Shown: positions 43,307 through 52,899 of the stretch, one piece after another
Position numbering within the stretch: position 1 is the stretch's first letter
How the letters are laid out: every line of letters begins with the position of its first letter
NCBI GenBank assembly: GCA_037623315.1
Contig: JBBJJH010000001.1
Span: forward strand, 141,019-205,018
DNA: 64,000 bases
From: Halanaerobiaceae bacterium ANBcell28
GTDB taxonomy: Bacteria; Bacillota; Halanaerobiia; Halanaerobiales; DTU029
Direction: 5' to 3'
Translations under genes and position numbers: made by a program
The notes under the pieces: generated by a model
Databases searched by the model: none
What the model was told of the DNA's origin: nothing
Seen by the model: the letters and a program-made list of their open reading frames with translations, nothing else

Positions 43307-44653
43307 TTAATTTAACTCTTCTTTTATAAGCTTAACAAGTTCATTCTCCAATTTTTCTAATAAATTATTATCTTTTCCTTCTAGCATTACTCTAATAAGC
43401 GGCTCGGTTCCAGAAGCTCTAACGAATACTCTGCCATCTTCTAATTTACTTTCCGCTTTTTTTATAGCATCTTGTATTTTTTTGTTTTTCTCCCAGCCAT
43501 CTTTTTTCTTTACTTTTATATTTGCCAATCGTTGTGGCCATTTTTTTAATGCTTCTGCTAATTTACTGAAGCTTTTTTTTGTCTTTTTGATTATTGCTAT
43601 TGTTTGAATAGCGGTTAAAACTCCATCTCCAGTTTTATTGTAATCTAAAAAGATTATATGACCAGATTGTTCCCCACCTAAATTATATCCATTCTCTAAC
43701 ATTTCTTTTAACACATAACGGTCTCCATTAGCGCTTATTACTACTTCTCCACCGTTATCCTTCATTAGCTCTGTTAGACCTAAATTACTATATGCTGTTG
43801 TCACAAGGGTGTTTTTATTTAGAAGATTATTTTCACTCATATATATGGCTGCTATGGCCATTATTTTATCTCCATCGACAAGTTCACCTTTTTCGTCTAC
43901 CATAATTACTCTATCAGCATCACCATCATGTGCTATTCCCAAATCAGCATTTTCTTTTCTTACTAATTCCTGCACATATTCTGGATGTGTAGAGCCACAG
44001 TCCAGATTGATTTTATCACCTGCAGGACGATTATTAATAACTATTACTTCTGCTCCGAGTTGTTCCAACACTTCTGGAGCAACTTTATATGCTGCACCAT
44101 TTGCACAATCTAAAACGATCTTAAGCCCAGAAAAATCAATATCAACTGTCGTTAGCAAGTAATCTATGTATTTTATTAGTAAATCATCTGTTTCTTCAAT
44201 ATTACCAATATTGATAGATGTTGGCGAAGGAATAGAATCATATTCTTCAAAAATTAAGTCTTCAATGTCTAATTCCATCTCATCAGACAATTTATATCCT
44301 TCACTAGTAAAAAACTTAATACCATTATCGGCTATTGGATTATGTGAAGCCGATATCATAACACCACCATCAACATCATTAGTTGCTGTTAGATATGAAA
44401 CACCAGGAGTTGGAATTATTCCTAATTTAATTACATCTACACCAACTGATGTCATACCTGCAGCCAGTGCTGCTTCTAACATATCTCCTGATACCCGTGT
44501 ATCTTTACCTATTATCATTACTGGTTTTCTTTTGCCTTTAAAATTCTTCGTTATGTAATAGGCCCCAGCCCTACCTAATTTATAGGCCATTTCTCCAGTT
44601 AATTCTTCATTCGCTACACCTCTAACTCCATCGGTACCAAACAATTTCCCCAT
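43307..44653 (-). CDS. glmM: Phosphoglucosamine mutase
   Basis: GlmM turns glucosamine 6-phosphate into glucosamine 1-phosphate for UDP-GlcNAc. The 448-residue protein has the start [12 protein letters not shown], the phosphoserine loop [19 protein letters not shown] (Ser103 or so), the metal loop [24 protein letters not shown] for sugar specificity, and the C-terminal phosphate site [15 protein letters not shown]. It continues the GlmS step. It is a single gene, convergent with the sugar ABC operon. Confidence 0.97.
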   Translation of the reverse strand: MGKLFGTDGVRGVANEELTGEMAYKLGRAGAYYITKNFKGKRKPVMIIGKDTRVSGDMLEAALAAGMTSVGVDVIKLGIIPTPGVSYLTATNDVDGGVMISASHNPIADNGIKFFTSEGYKLSDEMELDIEDLIFEEYDSIPSPTSINIGNIEETDDLLIKYIDYLLTTVDIDFSGLKIVLDCANGAAYKVAPEVLEQLGAEVIVINNRPAGDKINLDCGSTHPEYVQELVRKENADLGIAHDGDADRVIMVDEKGELVDGDKIMAIAAIYMSENNLLNKNTLVTTAYSNLGLTELMKDNGGEVVISANGDRYVLKEMLENGYNLGGEQSGHIIFLDYNKTGDGVLTAIQTIAIIKKTKKSFSKLAEALKKWPQRLANIKVKKKDGWEKNKKIQDAIKKAESKLEDGRVFVRASGTEPLIRVMLEGKDNNLLEKLENELVKLIKEELN

Positions 44654-44832
44654 ATTATCATCCTCTCATTTATATTTTAACACAATATATATATTTCTTT
44701 AATCATACTCAAATACCTTCCTAAAAAATTTAAATAATACAAAGGTATTATACTTTTTATATAGAATAATATAAATAAGTTTCTTGAATTAAAACAAATT
44801 TGTTTAAAGAATTGATATGGTGGCGATTTTTT

Positions 44833-45567
44833 ATGAGTAAAAAAATCATTGAAACTGAAAAAATTATTTCTTATCTTAATTATAAAGATATTTTGATTAT
44901 TTTATTTCTATGGTATTTTATGACTGCAATTATCTTTATATTTAAAGAAATAAGTTTTAATCATACTTTTATTACTTCATTTTTTCATTTTTTATTTATT
45001 ATAAGTGGTCGATTTATATTTCTTTCACTAATAATATTATATCTAACCTCTTTATACCCTATAGATTTCAAGCAACTAGGCATTAATTTTTCCAAAATAA
45101 AAACGCAGCTTATTGACTCGATAAGTAAAAGTCTATTTCTTATCATTATGCTTATTATAATCATTAATATCCCACTTACACATCTTCAAAATTATAATTT
45201 TAAAGGATTATTTATGATAAATAGTCCGGAAGCATTAATTCGTCTTATTATTCCTTTTATGCTAATTTTTTTTGCCTGTTTATTCATTGCTATATCGGAG
45301 CAATTTATTTTAAATGTAATAATATTAGAATTGTTTAATCATACTTTGTTTAATTTCATAGTATCCCTTATTTTAACTGCTTTATTTTACTCAATTATCC
45401 TTTTGAATTTTATTCCAAGTAGAATCTTCATTAATTTTATAATAGCTATTATTAGTATTATCATATATAAAAAAAATGATTCTATTATTGCTTCTTCTAT
45501 CTTTGTTGCTGTTTATTATACCTCTTATATTAGCCTTATCTACGGCTGGGAATATTTAAGATTTTAG
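44833..45567 (+). CDS. Polytopic membrane protein, degenerate CPBP-like
   Basis: The 244-residue protein has about seven or eight hydrophobic segments and little soluble sequence. The layout (long helices, a charged pair at the fourth helix, late short helices) recalls CPBP/Abi intramembrane proteases. The expected EExxxR motif is replaced by AISEQFILNVIILELF, with one acid and no Arg, and the second motif His is not evident. It may be a non-catalytic relative, or unrelated. The ATG at 44833 follows GGTGGCGA. It is convergent with the radical-SAM gene and has no obvious partners. Confidence 0.55.
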   Translation: MSKKIIETEKIISYLNYKDILIILFLWYFMTAIIFIFKEISFNHTFITSFFHFLFIISGRFIFLSLIILYLTSLYPIDFKQLGINFSKIKTQLIDSISKSLFLIIMLIIIINIPLTHLQNYNFKGLFMINSPEALIRLIIPFMLIFFACLFIAISEQFILNVIILELFNHTLFNFIVSLILTALFYSIILLNFIPSRIFINFIIAIISIIIYKKNDSIIASSIFVAVYYTSYISLIYGWEYLRF

Positions 45568-45572
45568 TAAGG

Positions 45573-46556
45573 TTAAAACTTACCTGCTAATTGGTAAGTG
45601 CAAGCTCTACATTGCCCTTTGTTTGTATAATCTTCGATATAATATCCCTTTCTATTTATTATAAGTTCTCCACACTGAGGACATATACTTGAACGGCTAT
45701 CAGCAATGTCAACATTCCCTAAATAAACATAATTCAAATACTTTTTAGCTAAGTGAAAAGCATCTTTCATTACTTTTATACTTGTTGCAGCTTTTTTCAT
45801 CTTATAGTTTGGAAAATAACGACTTAAATGAAGGGGAATATCTTTACTTAAACTACTTAAGAAGATAAATAATTTTTCTAATTCTGCTAGTGAATCATTA
45901 GTATCTGGAATGATTAATGTTGTAATTTCTATATGAATATTACTCTCATATAAGTACCGAATATTATTTATAACTGCTTTTATACTACCATTACATATAT
46001 CATTATAGAAATCATTATTAAATGCTTTTAAATCTATATTTACTGCATCTAAATAAGGAATTAAATCAAATAATGCTTCCTTATTTAAATATCCATTAGA
46101 AACCATAATATTTTTTAAATTATTTCTATGGGCTTTAGGAAAAGCTTCTGCAAGATATTCAAAGCAAATAGATGGTTCTGAGTATGTATAAGCAATACCG
46201 TTACTTTTTCCCTCTTTAGCTAATAATATTAGTTTATCTGTAGATATATCTTCTAAGTGAGGTTTTCTCTGGCTTATTTGCCAATTCTGACAATATGAAC
46301 AGCTAAGGTTACAGCCAAAACTACCTATTGATATAATTTTTGTACCTGGATAAAAGTGATATAAGGGTTTTTTCTCAATTGGATCAATTGCTATCGCACT
46401 AACTTTACTGTAGTTTTCTGAATAAAGTTTACCCTCTTGATTAATGCGTGCCTTACAAATTCCTCTTTTCCCATTTGCAATCAAACAATTTTGTGGACAT
46501 AGAAAGCAATGTACTCGCTTATTTGATCTCTTTTTATAATATATGGCTTCTTTCAT
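45573..46556 (-). CDS. amrS: AmmeMemoRadiSam system radical SAM enzyme
   Basis: The 327-residue protein has an N-terminal Cys motif (HCFLCPQNCLIANGKRGIC), the radical-SAM cluster motif CNLSCSYCQNW (at about 81-91, CxxxCxxC) and YTYSEPSICFEYLAEAF. The late zinc-ribbon-like CPQCGEL and CRAC pair ends the chain. It is the radical-SAM member of the three-gene AmmeMemoRadiSam set, found in many anaerobes; its substrate is not known. It follows the AMMECR1 gene by three bases, so they share a transcript. Confidence 0.95.
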   Translation of the reverse strand: MKEAIYYKKRSNKRVHCFLCPQNCLIANGKRGICKARINQEGKLYSENYSKVSAIAIDPIEKKPLYHFYPGTKIISIGSFGCNLSCSYCQNWQISQRKPHLEDISTDKLILLAKEGKSNGIAYTYSEPSICFEYLAEAFPKAHRNNLKNIMVSNGYLNKEALFDLIPYLDAVNIDLKAFNNDFYNDICNGSIKAVINNIRYLYESNIHIEITTLIIPDTNDSLAELEKLFIFLSSLSKDIPLHLSRYFPNYKMKKAATSIKVMKDAFHLAKKYLNYVYLGNVDIADSRSSICPQCGELIINRKGYYIEDYTNKGQCRACTYQLAGKF

Positions 46557-46559
46557 AAC

Positions 46560-47081
46560 TTACTCATACCTTCTTACCTGAAAACGATATAGTTGAACAC
46601 CTTTCATTGAGTATATACCTGCTTTCCTCAATGCTATACCCACCTGTTCCTCTACAGTGTCTACACCTTCTAAGTTTGGCAATAACAAACCCCGGCGATT
46701 GCCTTTTTCCACAATAACACCATAATTTTCAGGATCCAATTTTTGTATATTATCTATTTCTTCGGCTTGTCCTAAAACATCCACTGATATTTTAAGGTCA
46801 GCTAATTCACGCTCCTTAATAGACGGAAAACGCGGGTCCTGTGTGGATGCACTAATAGCATTTTCAATTATTTCTTCTGCTAAATTATCCTGTGTAGCTT
46901 TAACTGTACCAATACAACCCCGAAGATCACCATCTTTTTTGATAGAAACAAAGGATCCTGCTTTTCGATCAAATTCTACTGGTAATGGATCGGGGGCTTG
47001 TATTTTTTTTCCTTGAGTAATATATTCTTTCATAGCTTTTTTAGCCAGTTCTATAAAGATCTTATTAGTAATTTTGATCAA
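46560..47081 (-). CDS. amrA: AmmeMemoRadiSam system protein A (AMMECR1 domain)
   Basis: The 173-residue protein is one AMMECR1 domain: GSFVSIKKDGDLRGCIGTVKA (with the LRGCIG signature), AISASTQDPRFPSI, LKISVDVLG, and GNRRGLLLPNLEGVDTVEEQV. Function is unknown; in this system it sits with a MEMO1-like protein and a radical-SAM enzyme. Its start overlaps the end of the upstream amrB gene by 17 bases, indicating translational coupling. Confidence 0.95.
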   Translation of the reverse strand: MIKITNKIFIELAKKAMKEYITQGKKIQAPDPLPVEFDRKAGSFVSIKKDGDLRGCIGTVKATQDNLAEEIIENAISASTQDPRFPSIKERELADLKISVDVLGQAEEIDNIQKLDPENYGVIVEKGNRRGLLLPNLEGVDTVEEQVGIALRKAGIYSMKGVQLYRFQVRRYE

Positions 47082-47910
47082 CTCCTGATTTTAATGGATT
47101 AAATCCTATAACCCCATAGCCGACACCAAAGGGATCTTCATATGACTTAAGGTCAGCTTTAAAGTTCTTTTTTCTTAATGTACCAAGCATTATAACTATA
47201 GGCCTTAAACCACATTCTCCTGCTTTTTCTATTAAACCCTTATCTATATTTAAGACCTGTGAATATTTTTCATCTTTTAATAATCCTATTAATGTATGAT
47301 CAAAATCTTTGGCTCGTGGGTTATAACCAGCTGGGGCCCCAGGCTTTAATCTATGTGATAGATCTCCACTAGCAATTACAACAGCCTTTAAACTCATTTG
47401 CTCGACTGTCTCTTGTATTGTTTTGCCAAAATCGTAAAGGCTATCATAGTCTAATAAACCCATTGTTATTGGTATTACTGGAATTTTACTTATTTCATCT
47501 TTTAAAAAATATAAAGGAACCATTACACCATGATCTAATTTTGCCGGAAAATTATATTTTTCTAAATCAGCAGAAGATAAAGTTATTACTTCAATATCTT
47601 CATCCACTGCATTGTTCTTTAAGGCTTTTATGAATTTTTGATCTGTCTTAATTTTCATGGTGACTTCAGGACAAGCAAAATCTGAGAAATCACCTTCTAT
47701 TTCTTCCTGATCAAGAATACTGATTGCATCAGTGAAAACTGGTCCATGTGGACTTATTGTAATTATAAGATCTGGTTCTTTATTTATTACTTCTTCTGCT
47801 ATTTCCTCCATTTTATTTATGGTCTTTTTTACTTCTTTTCTTCGATCCTTTCCTATTTCTGGGATTATAATAGGGGGGTGAGGGGTTAAAGCAGCCATTA
47901 ATATGGACAT
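47065..47910 (-). CDS. amrB: AmmeMemoRadiSam system protein B (MEMO1/extradiol dioxygenase-like)
   Basis: The 281-residue protein has the extradiol-dioxygenase (LigB) fold marks ALTPHPPIIIPEIG (metal His pair near residues 10-12), LIITISPHGPVFTD, FPAKLDHGVMVPLYFL and ASGDLSHRLKPGAPAGYNPRA. It is a MEMO1/class III dioxygenase relative and the first gene of the trio. The metal His residues look kept, so an iron-dependent activity is possible, but none is established for this branch. Confidence 0.93.
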   Translation of the reverse strand: MSILMAALTPHPPIIIPEIGKDRRKEVKKTINKMEEIAEEVINKEPDLIITISPHGPVFTDAISILDQEEIEGDFSDFACPEVTMKIKTDQKFIKALKNNAVDEDIEVITLSSADLEKYNFPAKLDHGVMVPLYFLKDEISKIPVIPITMGLLDYDSLYDFGKTIQETVEQMSLKAVVIASGDLSHRLKPGAPAGYNPRAKDFDHTLIGLLKDEKYSQVLNIDKGLIEKAGECGLRPIVIMLGTLRKKNFKADLKSYEDPFGVGYGVIGFNPLKSGVDQNY

Positions 47911-47966
47911 TCTTATACCTCCTTAATATTATTATAGAAACACAAAATTACCTAAACAATGAAAAA

Positions 47967-48002
47967 TAAAAAGCTTATTGTATACAATAAGCTTTTTATT
48001 TC
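47967..48002. terminator. Bidirectional terminator between amrB and the RND operon end
   Basis: AATAAAAAGCTTATTG and its exact complement form a 16-bp stem around TATA, with T-rich arms on both strands. It lies after the RND gene stop on the minus strand. Confidence 0.75.
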
Positions 48003-48087
48003 TTATAATAGTATATTTCTCTAAATTATCTTTAATTCCTTTTTAATTACTTTTTTTCTAAAAATTAATATATTGATTAAAAAGGAA

Positions 48088-51000
48088 TTATACACTTAGG
48101 TCTTTAGCTATTTTAATCCTATCTTTTAAATTAAGAAGTATTGAATACAGTAATGGTAGTAAATATAGAGTTAAAAATGTGGAGACTAATAATCCGCCGA
48201 TTACTACAACAGCCATTGGTTGCTGCATTTCAGTTCCCTGACCAATACCTAATGCTAGCGGGAATAAAGCTAGAGTGGTAGTCAAAGTAGTCATTAATAT
48301 TGGACGTAATCTCACAGCTCCCGCCTCTACTAATGTTTCTTTTAAACCCATACCTGTCTCTTGTAAAGTATTTATATAATCTAGTAGAACAATGGCATTG
48401 TTTACCACTATACCTGCTAACATGATAATTCCTATTATCGTAACAATCGATAAGTTAAATCCTGTTAAAAATAAGGCAAAGAGAACACCAATGGCAGCCA
48501 TTGGTACAGTGAACATAACTATAAAAGGGCTTAAGAGTGATTCAAACTGTGATGCCATCACCATATAAACTAAGACAATGGATAGTAAAAGAGCATAAAA
48601 TAAGCTTTCGAAAGCCTCTTCCATTTCATTGTATTCTCCACCATATTCTAGTTGATAGCCTTCAGGTATATCTATATTATCATTTATTCTCTCCTGCACT
48701 ATTGGCATTATGCTACCAAGGTCAGTATTATATATTCCAGCACTAAGTTCTGCATAACGAACTTGATTTTCCCTGAGAATAGCTTGAGGACCTTGTTCTA
48801 CAGAAAAATTAGCAAGTCTTTCTAAAGGTACTTTTGCTCCTGTAGGCGATGGTATTAATATATCTCTAAGTTGATTGATATTTGCTATGTTTTCTTCTTT
48901 CAAATTTACACGAATATCAATCTCTTCACCAGCAATTTCGTAACGGGTGGCTATGTCACCACTAACGGCGGACCTTACAGCATTAGCTATTTGTGCAGGA
49001 GTCAAAGCAAATCTTGAGGCTAAACTTCTATTAACATGTATTTGATATTCTGGATAACCTTCAGATAAAGTATCTTCAATATCTCGCAAACCTTCAATAA
49101 CAGCAAGTTCTTTTCTTACGTTATTTAATAATTCTTCCAGCACATTCAAATCATCTCCGCGGATAGTGATACCTACTGGTCTTCCACCACCAAGAGCATC
49201 TGCTCCAAGAGCATCAAGTAAATTAATTGAAATATCTGCTCCAGCTACTACTAATTCTTCACGTAATTGCTCTACAATCTGATTTGTGCTCCGCTCCCTA
49301 GTTCTTTCATCTCTTAATAACACAGTAATGGAATTGCTGGATGTAAACATATCTCCTGAAGAACCAACATTAGTCAGAAAGCCTTCTACTTCAGATATTT
49401 CTTTAACTTTATCTTCTATTTCCAAGCTAATTCGATTGGCCTCTTCTAGAGTTGTTCCTACAGGTAAATCAATATCAATTGTAAGCTGACCCATATCCAT
49501 ATCAGGTATAAATTCTGCTCCAATAAAAGGAAATAAGCTAATACTTATAATTAAGACTAAAATACTAAGTGATAAAACTAGATATTTACGATTCAAACAC
49601 CAGGATAAAGTTCTTCTATAAAATAATGTTATTGCCTTGATAGCAACTGCCTTTTCCACTTTCTCCTGATGATTATTATCTAGTTTTAATATTATAGAAG
49701 CCATAACTGGAATAAGGGTTAAAGATACAAGCAATGATGATAGTAAGGAAAACGTTACAGTTAAAGCTAACTCTTGAAAAAGTTCAGCTGCAATACCACC
49801 CATAAATACTATAGGTAAAAATACTACAATAGTTGTTAGAGTTGATGCAACAATAGCCATCCCTACTTCTTGACTACCTTTTATTGCAGCTTCTATTTTA
49901 TTATAGCCTTCACTTTGAAAGCGGAATATATTTTCTAATACAACTATGGAGTTATCAACTAGCATACCAATTCCTAAAGCTAATCCTCCTAAAGTCATCA
50001 TATTCAAAGTCAGATCACCAAAGTACATAAATAAAAATGTAGTAATTATAGAAACAGGAATACTTGTGGCAATTATTATAGTACTCCTTATATTTTTTAA
50101 AAATAATAATAATATAATTATGGCTAGAATTCCTCCAATTACTGCGCTTTGAGCAACACTATTTATAGAAATTCTTATAAAATCAGCTTGATCCATAATT
50201 GGAATTATTTGAAGTTCTCTATCTAGATTACTTTGTATTCTTTCTATTTCAGCAGTCACTGCATTAGAAACTGCTACAGTATTAGCGTCGGTTTGCTTTT
50301 GTATAGATAATGCTACACTATTCACGCCATTTAGACGAGAAATGCTAGTCATTTCTTTATAAGTATCAGTCACCTCTGCTATTTCATCAAGAGAAATCAT
50401 TCCTGCAGGACTTGGTATTAAAACTTTTCCTATTTCATCTACGGAAGAAAACTTACCCATAATTCTAATCAAGTAATCTGTACTACCCCTGCTTAGATTA
50501 CCTCCAGATAAATTTATATTTTCCATTATTAATTGGTTAACTACAGTTGAGTAATCAATCTGATAATTATTCATCTTGCTCTGATCTAAGCTAATCACTA
50601 TTTCTCTTTCCAATCCACCAATCAGGTCAACTTGGGCAACACCATCTAATCTCTCTAGTCTGCTTATAAAATTATCCTCCATTAAAGATTTTAGATCTGC
50701 TAAATTAAGATCAGAGGTTACTCCTATTTGCATTATTGGCATCATAGATGGATCAAATGTTACTATTAAGGGTTCACCGGCATCATCTGGTAGAAACCCT
50801 TTAACCATATCTACACGCTCCCTGATATTCATTGATGCAATATCCATATCCGTACCCCAGTTAAAACTAACCATAATCCTGGACCTTCCGGCCTGGGAAC
50901 TAGAACTTACACTATTTACATTTGTAACCGTAGATACTGCCCCTTCCAGGGGTCTTGTTACCATCGTCTCTATTTCTTCAGGTCCTACACCATCATAATC

Positions 51001-51147
51001 TGTCATTACTGCCACCATTGGAAAGGTTATGTCTGGCAAAAGGTCGAGACTTACATTTGTAAATGAAATTATACCTAATATAAGAATCAATAATACCATC
51101 ATAATGGTTGTTACAGGTCTTTTAATTGCTATTTCAGATAGCTTCAT
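48088..51147 (-). CDS. RND family efflux pump (HAE1/AcrB-like)
   Basis: The 1019-residue inner-membrane pump has twelve membrane segments in two halves, each with a large periplasmic loop. It has the start LSEIAIKRPVTTIMMVLLILILGI, the proton-relay region GIGMLVDNSIVVLENIF (one of the two usual Asp is Asn) and the second-half GIIMLAGIVVNNAIVLLDYIN. It would export drugs, lipids or other hydrophobic molecules through the TolC partner. It is third of an operon (TolC, adaptor, pump), starting one base after the adaptor gene. Substrate unknown. Confidence 0.96.
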   Translation of the reverse strand: MKLSEIAIKRPVTTIMMVLLILILGIISFTNVSLDLLPDITFPMVAVMTDYDGVGPEEIETMVTRPLEGAVSTVTNVNSVSSSSQAGRSRIMVSFNWGTDMDIASMNIRERVDMVKGFLPDDAGEPLIVTFDPSMMPIMQIGVTSDLNLADLKSLMEDNFISRLERLDGVAQVDLIGGLEREIVISLDQSKMNNYQIDYSTVVNQLIMENINLSGGNLSRGSTDYLIRIMGKFSSVDEIGKVLIPSPAGMISLDEIAEVTDTYKEMTSISRLNGVNSVALSIQKQTDANTVAVSNAVTAEIERIQSNLDRELQIIPIMDQADFIRISINSVAQSAVIGGILAIIILLLFLKNIRSTIIIATSIPVSIITTFLFMYFGDLTLNMMTLGGLALGIGMLVDNSIVVLENIFRFQSEGYNKIEAAIKGSQEVGMAIVASTLTTIVVFLPIVFMGGIAAELFQELALTVTFSLLSSLLVSLTLIPVMASIILKLDNNHQEKVEKAVAIKAITLFYRRTLSWCLNRKYLVLSLSILVLIISISLFPFIGAEFIPDMDMGQLTIDIDLPVGTTLEEANRISLEIEDKVKEISEVEGFLTNVGSSGDMFTSSNSITVLLRDERTRERSTNQIVEQLREELVVAGADISINLLDALGADALGGGRPVGITIRGDDLNVLEELLNNVRKELAVIEGLRDIEDTLSEGYPEYQIHVNRSLASRFALTPAQIANAVRSAVSGDIATRYEIAGEEIDIRVNLKEENIANINQLRDILIPSPTGAKVPLERLANFSVEQGPQAILRENQVRYAELSAGIYNTDLGSIMPIVQERINDNIDIPEGYQLEYGGEYNEMEEAFESLFYALLLSIVLVYMVMASQFESLLSPFIVMFTVPMAAIGVLFALFLTGFNLSIVTIIGIIMLAGIVVNNAIVLLDYINTLQETGMGLKETLVEAGAVRLRPILMTTLTTTLALFPLALGIGQGTEMQQPMAVVVIGGLLVSTFLTLYLLPLLYSILLNLKDRIKIAKDLSV

Positions 51148-52899
51148 TTACCTAATCACCTCTACCATATCACCATCACTAAGAAATCTTTGTCCTCTAA
51201 TCACTACAGCATCTTCAGGACTTAAGCCTTCTAAGATTTCAACTTCTTTATAGTTTAGAACTCCTGTTTCGACAAAAACTCGCTCAGCTATATTATTTTT
51301 TATTATATATACATGTGGATTGTTTTCTAAGTCAAGAACTGCATCTATAGGTACAATCAATGTATTTTTCCTAGTATCTGTATTTATATATATATCTACA
51401 AACATTCCTCCTCGAACAATTCCCTCAGGATTTTCTGCTAAAACTCTTACTGTAAACCCCTGTGTTTGAGGATTTATTGTTGGGCTAATAAAATCAACTA
51501 TTCCTTCAATATACTTTCCTGGATAATCTACTAACGAAGCTCTAATTTCTTGACCATAAGTAATATTTCTTATAAGAGAAGGACTTATATCTGCTCTTAT
51601 ATATACTTTATCAAGATTAACTATAGTAAATAATGGATTACCTGGACCAAGCATTTCTCCTTTATCAAAATTGGCACTTGCTATTATTCCATTAACTGGA
51701 CTTTTCACTGTAGTATCTGCTAATACTTTCTCTGCTTGCTGTAAAACGGCTTCTGCTTGCCTGAGATTTGCTTTAGCAATTCTTATCTCTTCATCTTGCG
51801 CACCTTTAAGCACCTGATCTCTTTGTGCTTTAGCCATCTCAAGGGATGCTTCAGCTTGTTGAATATTAGCTAGAGCTGTTTCTCTCTCTTCTTCCCTGGC
51901 ACCTTTATAGGCTTTATCAAGATTTGCTTGAGCCATCCTTTTATTTGCCTTAGATACTTCTACCTGTGTTCTAGCGGCTGCTAACTGCTGTTTCATTTCT
52001 GTAGGATTATTAAATGTTTTCTTAGTTAAAAGATAATTATCTTCAGCACCTTGTAAAGCTAACTTAGCTTGCTTTGTAGCTATTTCTGCACTATTAACTG
52101 CAGATTGAGCATTTTTAAAAGCAGATTTTGCATTTTTATATTGCATCTCTACCATTTCAAATTTATTTTTTGTTGTAACATTTTCATGATATAAAGACTC
52201 AATTCTTTGATACTCGTTTCGAGCATGATTTAAAGCAATTTCAGCCTGCTTTTGTCCATTAAGAGCCTGATTTAAGCCTTCTTTAGCAGTAGCTAATTGT
52301 TTTTCTGCTGATGCAAATTGAGTTTCTGCATTTAGCAACTGCTGCCTTAGCATCGTTCTATCTTCAAAACTGCTTTCCATTAGAGTCAAGCTTTCTTTTG
52401 CACCTTCATATGATGCAAATGCTTGATCATAAGTTGCTTGGATACTTTCCAAGTCCTCTTCACTCACACCTTTTTTCACTAGCTGATAATTTGCTTGTGC
52501 TATTCTAACTGCTGCTTTTGCCTGCCTAACACTTGCCTCAGCAGACCTAATTTGTTCTTCCTGTGCTCCTTGTTTTATTAAATCCAAGTTTGCCCTAGCT
52601 ATTTCTAAACCTGCTTTAGCCTGTTCTACATTTGCAAGTATATCATCCTGTTCAAATACAAGTAAAACATCGCCCTTTTTTACATATTGACCTGCTTTTA
52701 CCTTTCTTTCTTCAATAATACCACCTACGCTAGACGCTAGTTGTATTTGCTTATAAGGTTCAATTGAACCATTAACTTCTCTATAAATATTAATATCATT
52801 AATTTCAGGATTTATAATTTCTACTGCCCTATTATTTGCTAGAACAGGTAAACATAAGATTATCAATGCAAACAATATTATCACAAATTTATTTTTCAT
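51148..52899 (-). CDS. RND periplasmic adaptor (membrane fusion protein) with long coiled coil
   Basis: The 583-residue adaptor is far longer than AcrA (about 397). It has a signal or anchor segment (about 1-20), a lipoyl-like half (VGGIIEERKVKAGQYVKKGDVLLVFEQDD), then a coiled coil of about 290 residues (about 80-375) with Ala/Gln-rich repeats such as EEQIRSAEASVRQAKAAV and AREEERETALANIQQAEASL. The lipoyl half (TTVKSPVNGIIASANFDKGEMLGPG) and beta barrel follow. The ATG at 52899 overlaps the TolC-like stop. The long hairpin may span a wider periplasm, though this is inference. Confidence 0.92.
   Translation of the reverse strand: MKNKFVIILFALIILCLPVLANNRAVEIINPEINDINIYREVNGSIEPYKQIQLASSVGGIIEERKVKAGQYVKKGDVLLVFEQDDILANVEQAKAGLEIARANLDLIKQGAQEEQIRSAEASVRQAKAAVRIAQANYQLVKKGVSEEDLESIQATYDQAFASYEGAKESLTLMESSFEDRTMLRQQLLNAETQFASAEKQLATAKEGLNQALNGQKQAEIALNHARNEYQRIESLYHENVTTKNKFEMVEMQYKNAKSAFKNAQSAVNSAEIATKQAKLALQGAEDNYLLTKKTFNNPTEMKQQLAAARTQVEVSKANKRMAQANLDKAYKGAREEERETALANIQQAEASLEMAKAQRDQVLKGAQDEEIRIAKANLRQAEAVLQQAEKVLADTTVKSPVNGIIASANFDKGEMLGPGNPLFTIVNLDKVYIRADISPSLIRNITYGQEIRASLVDYPGKYIEGIVDFISPTINPQTQGFTVRVLAENPEGIVRGGMFVDIYINTDTRKNTLIVPIDAVLDLENNPHVYIIKNNIAERVFVETGVLNYKEVEILEGLSPEDAVVIRGQRFLSDGDMVEVIR

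Noticed and set aside
44166-44558. 130-codon plus-strand frame inside glmM
   Set aside because: Antisense shadow of a fully supported glmM.
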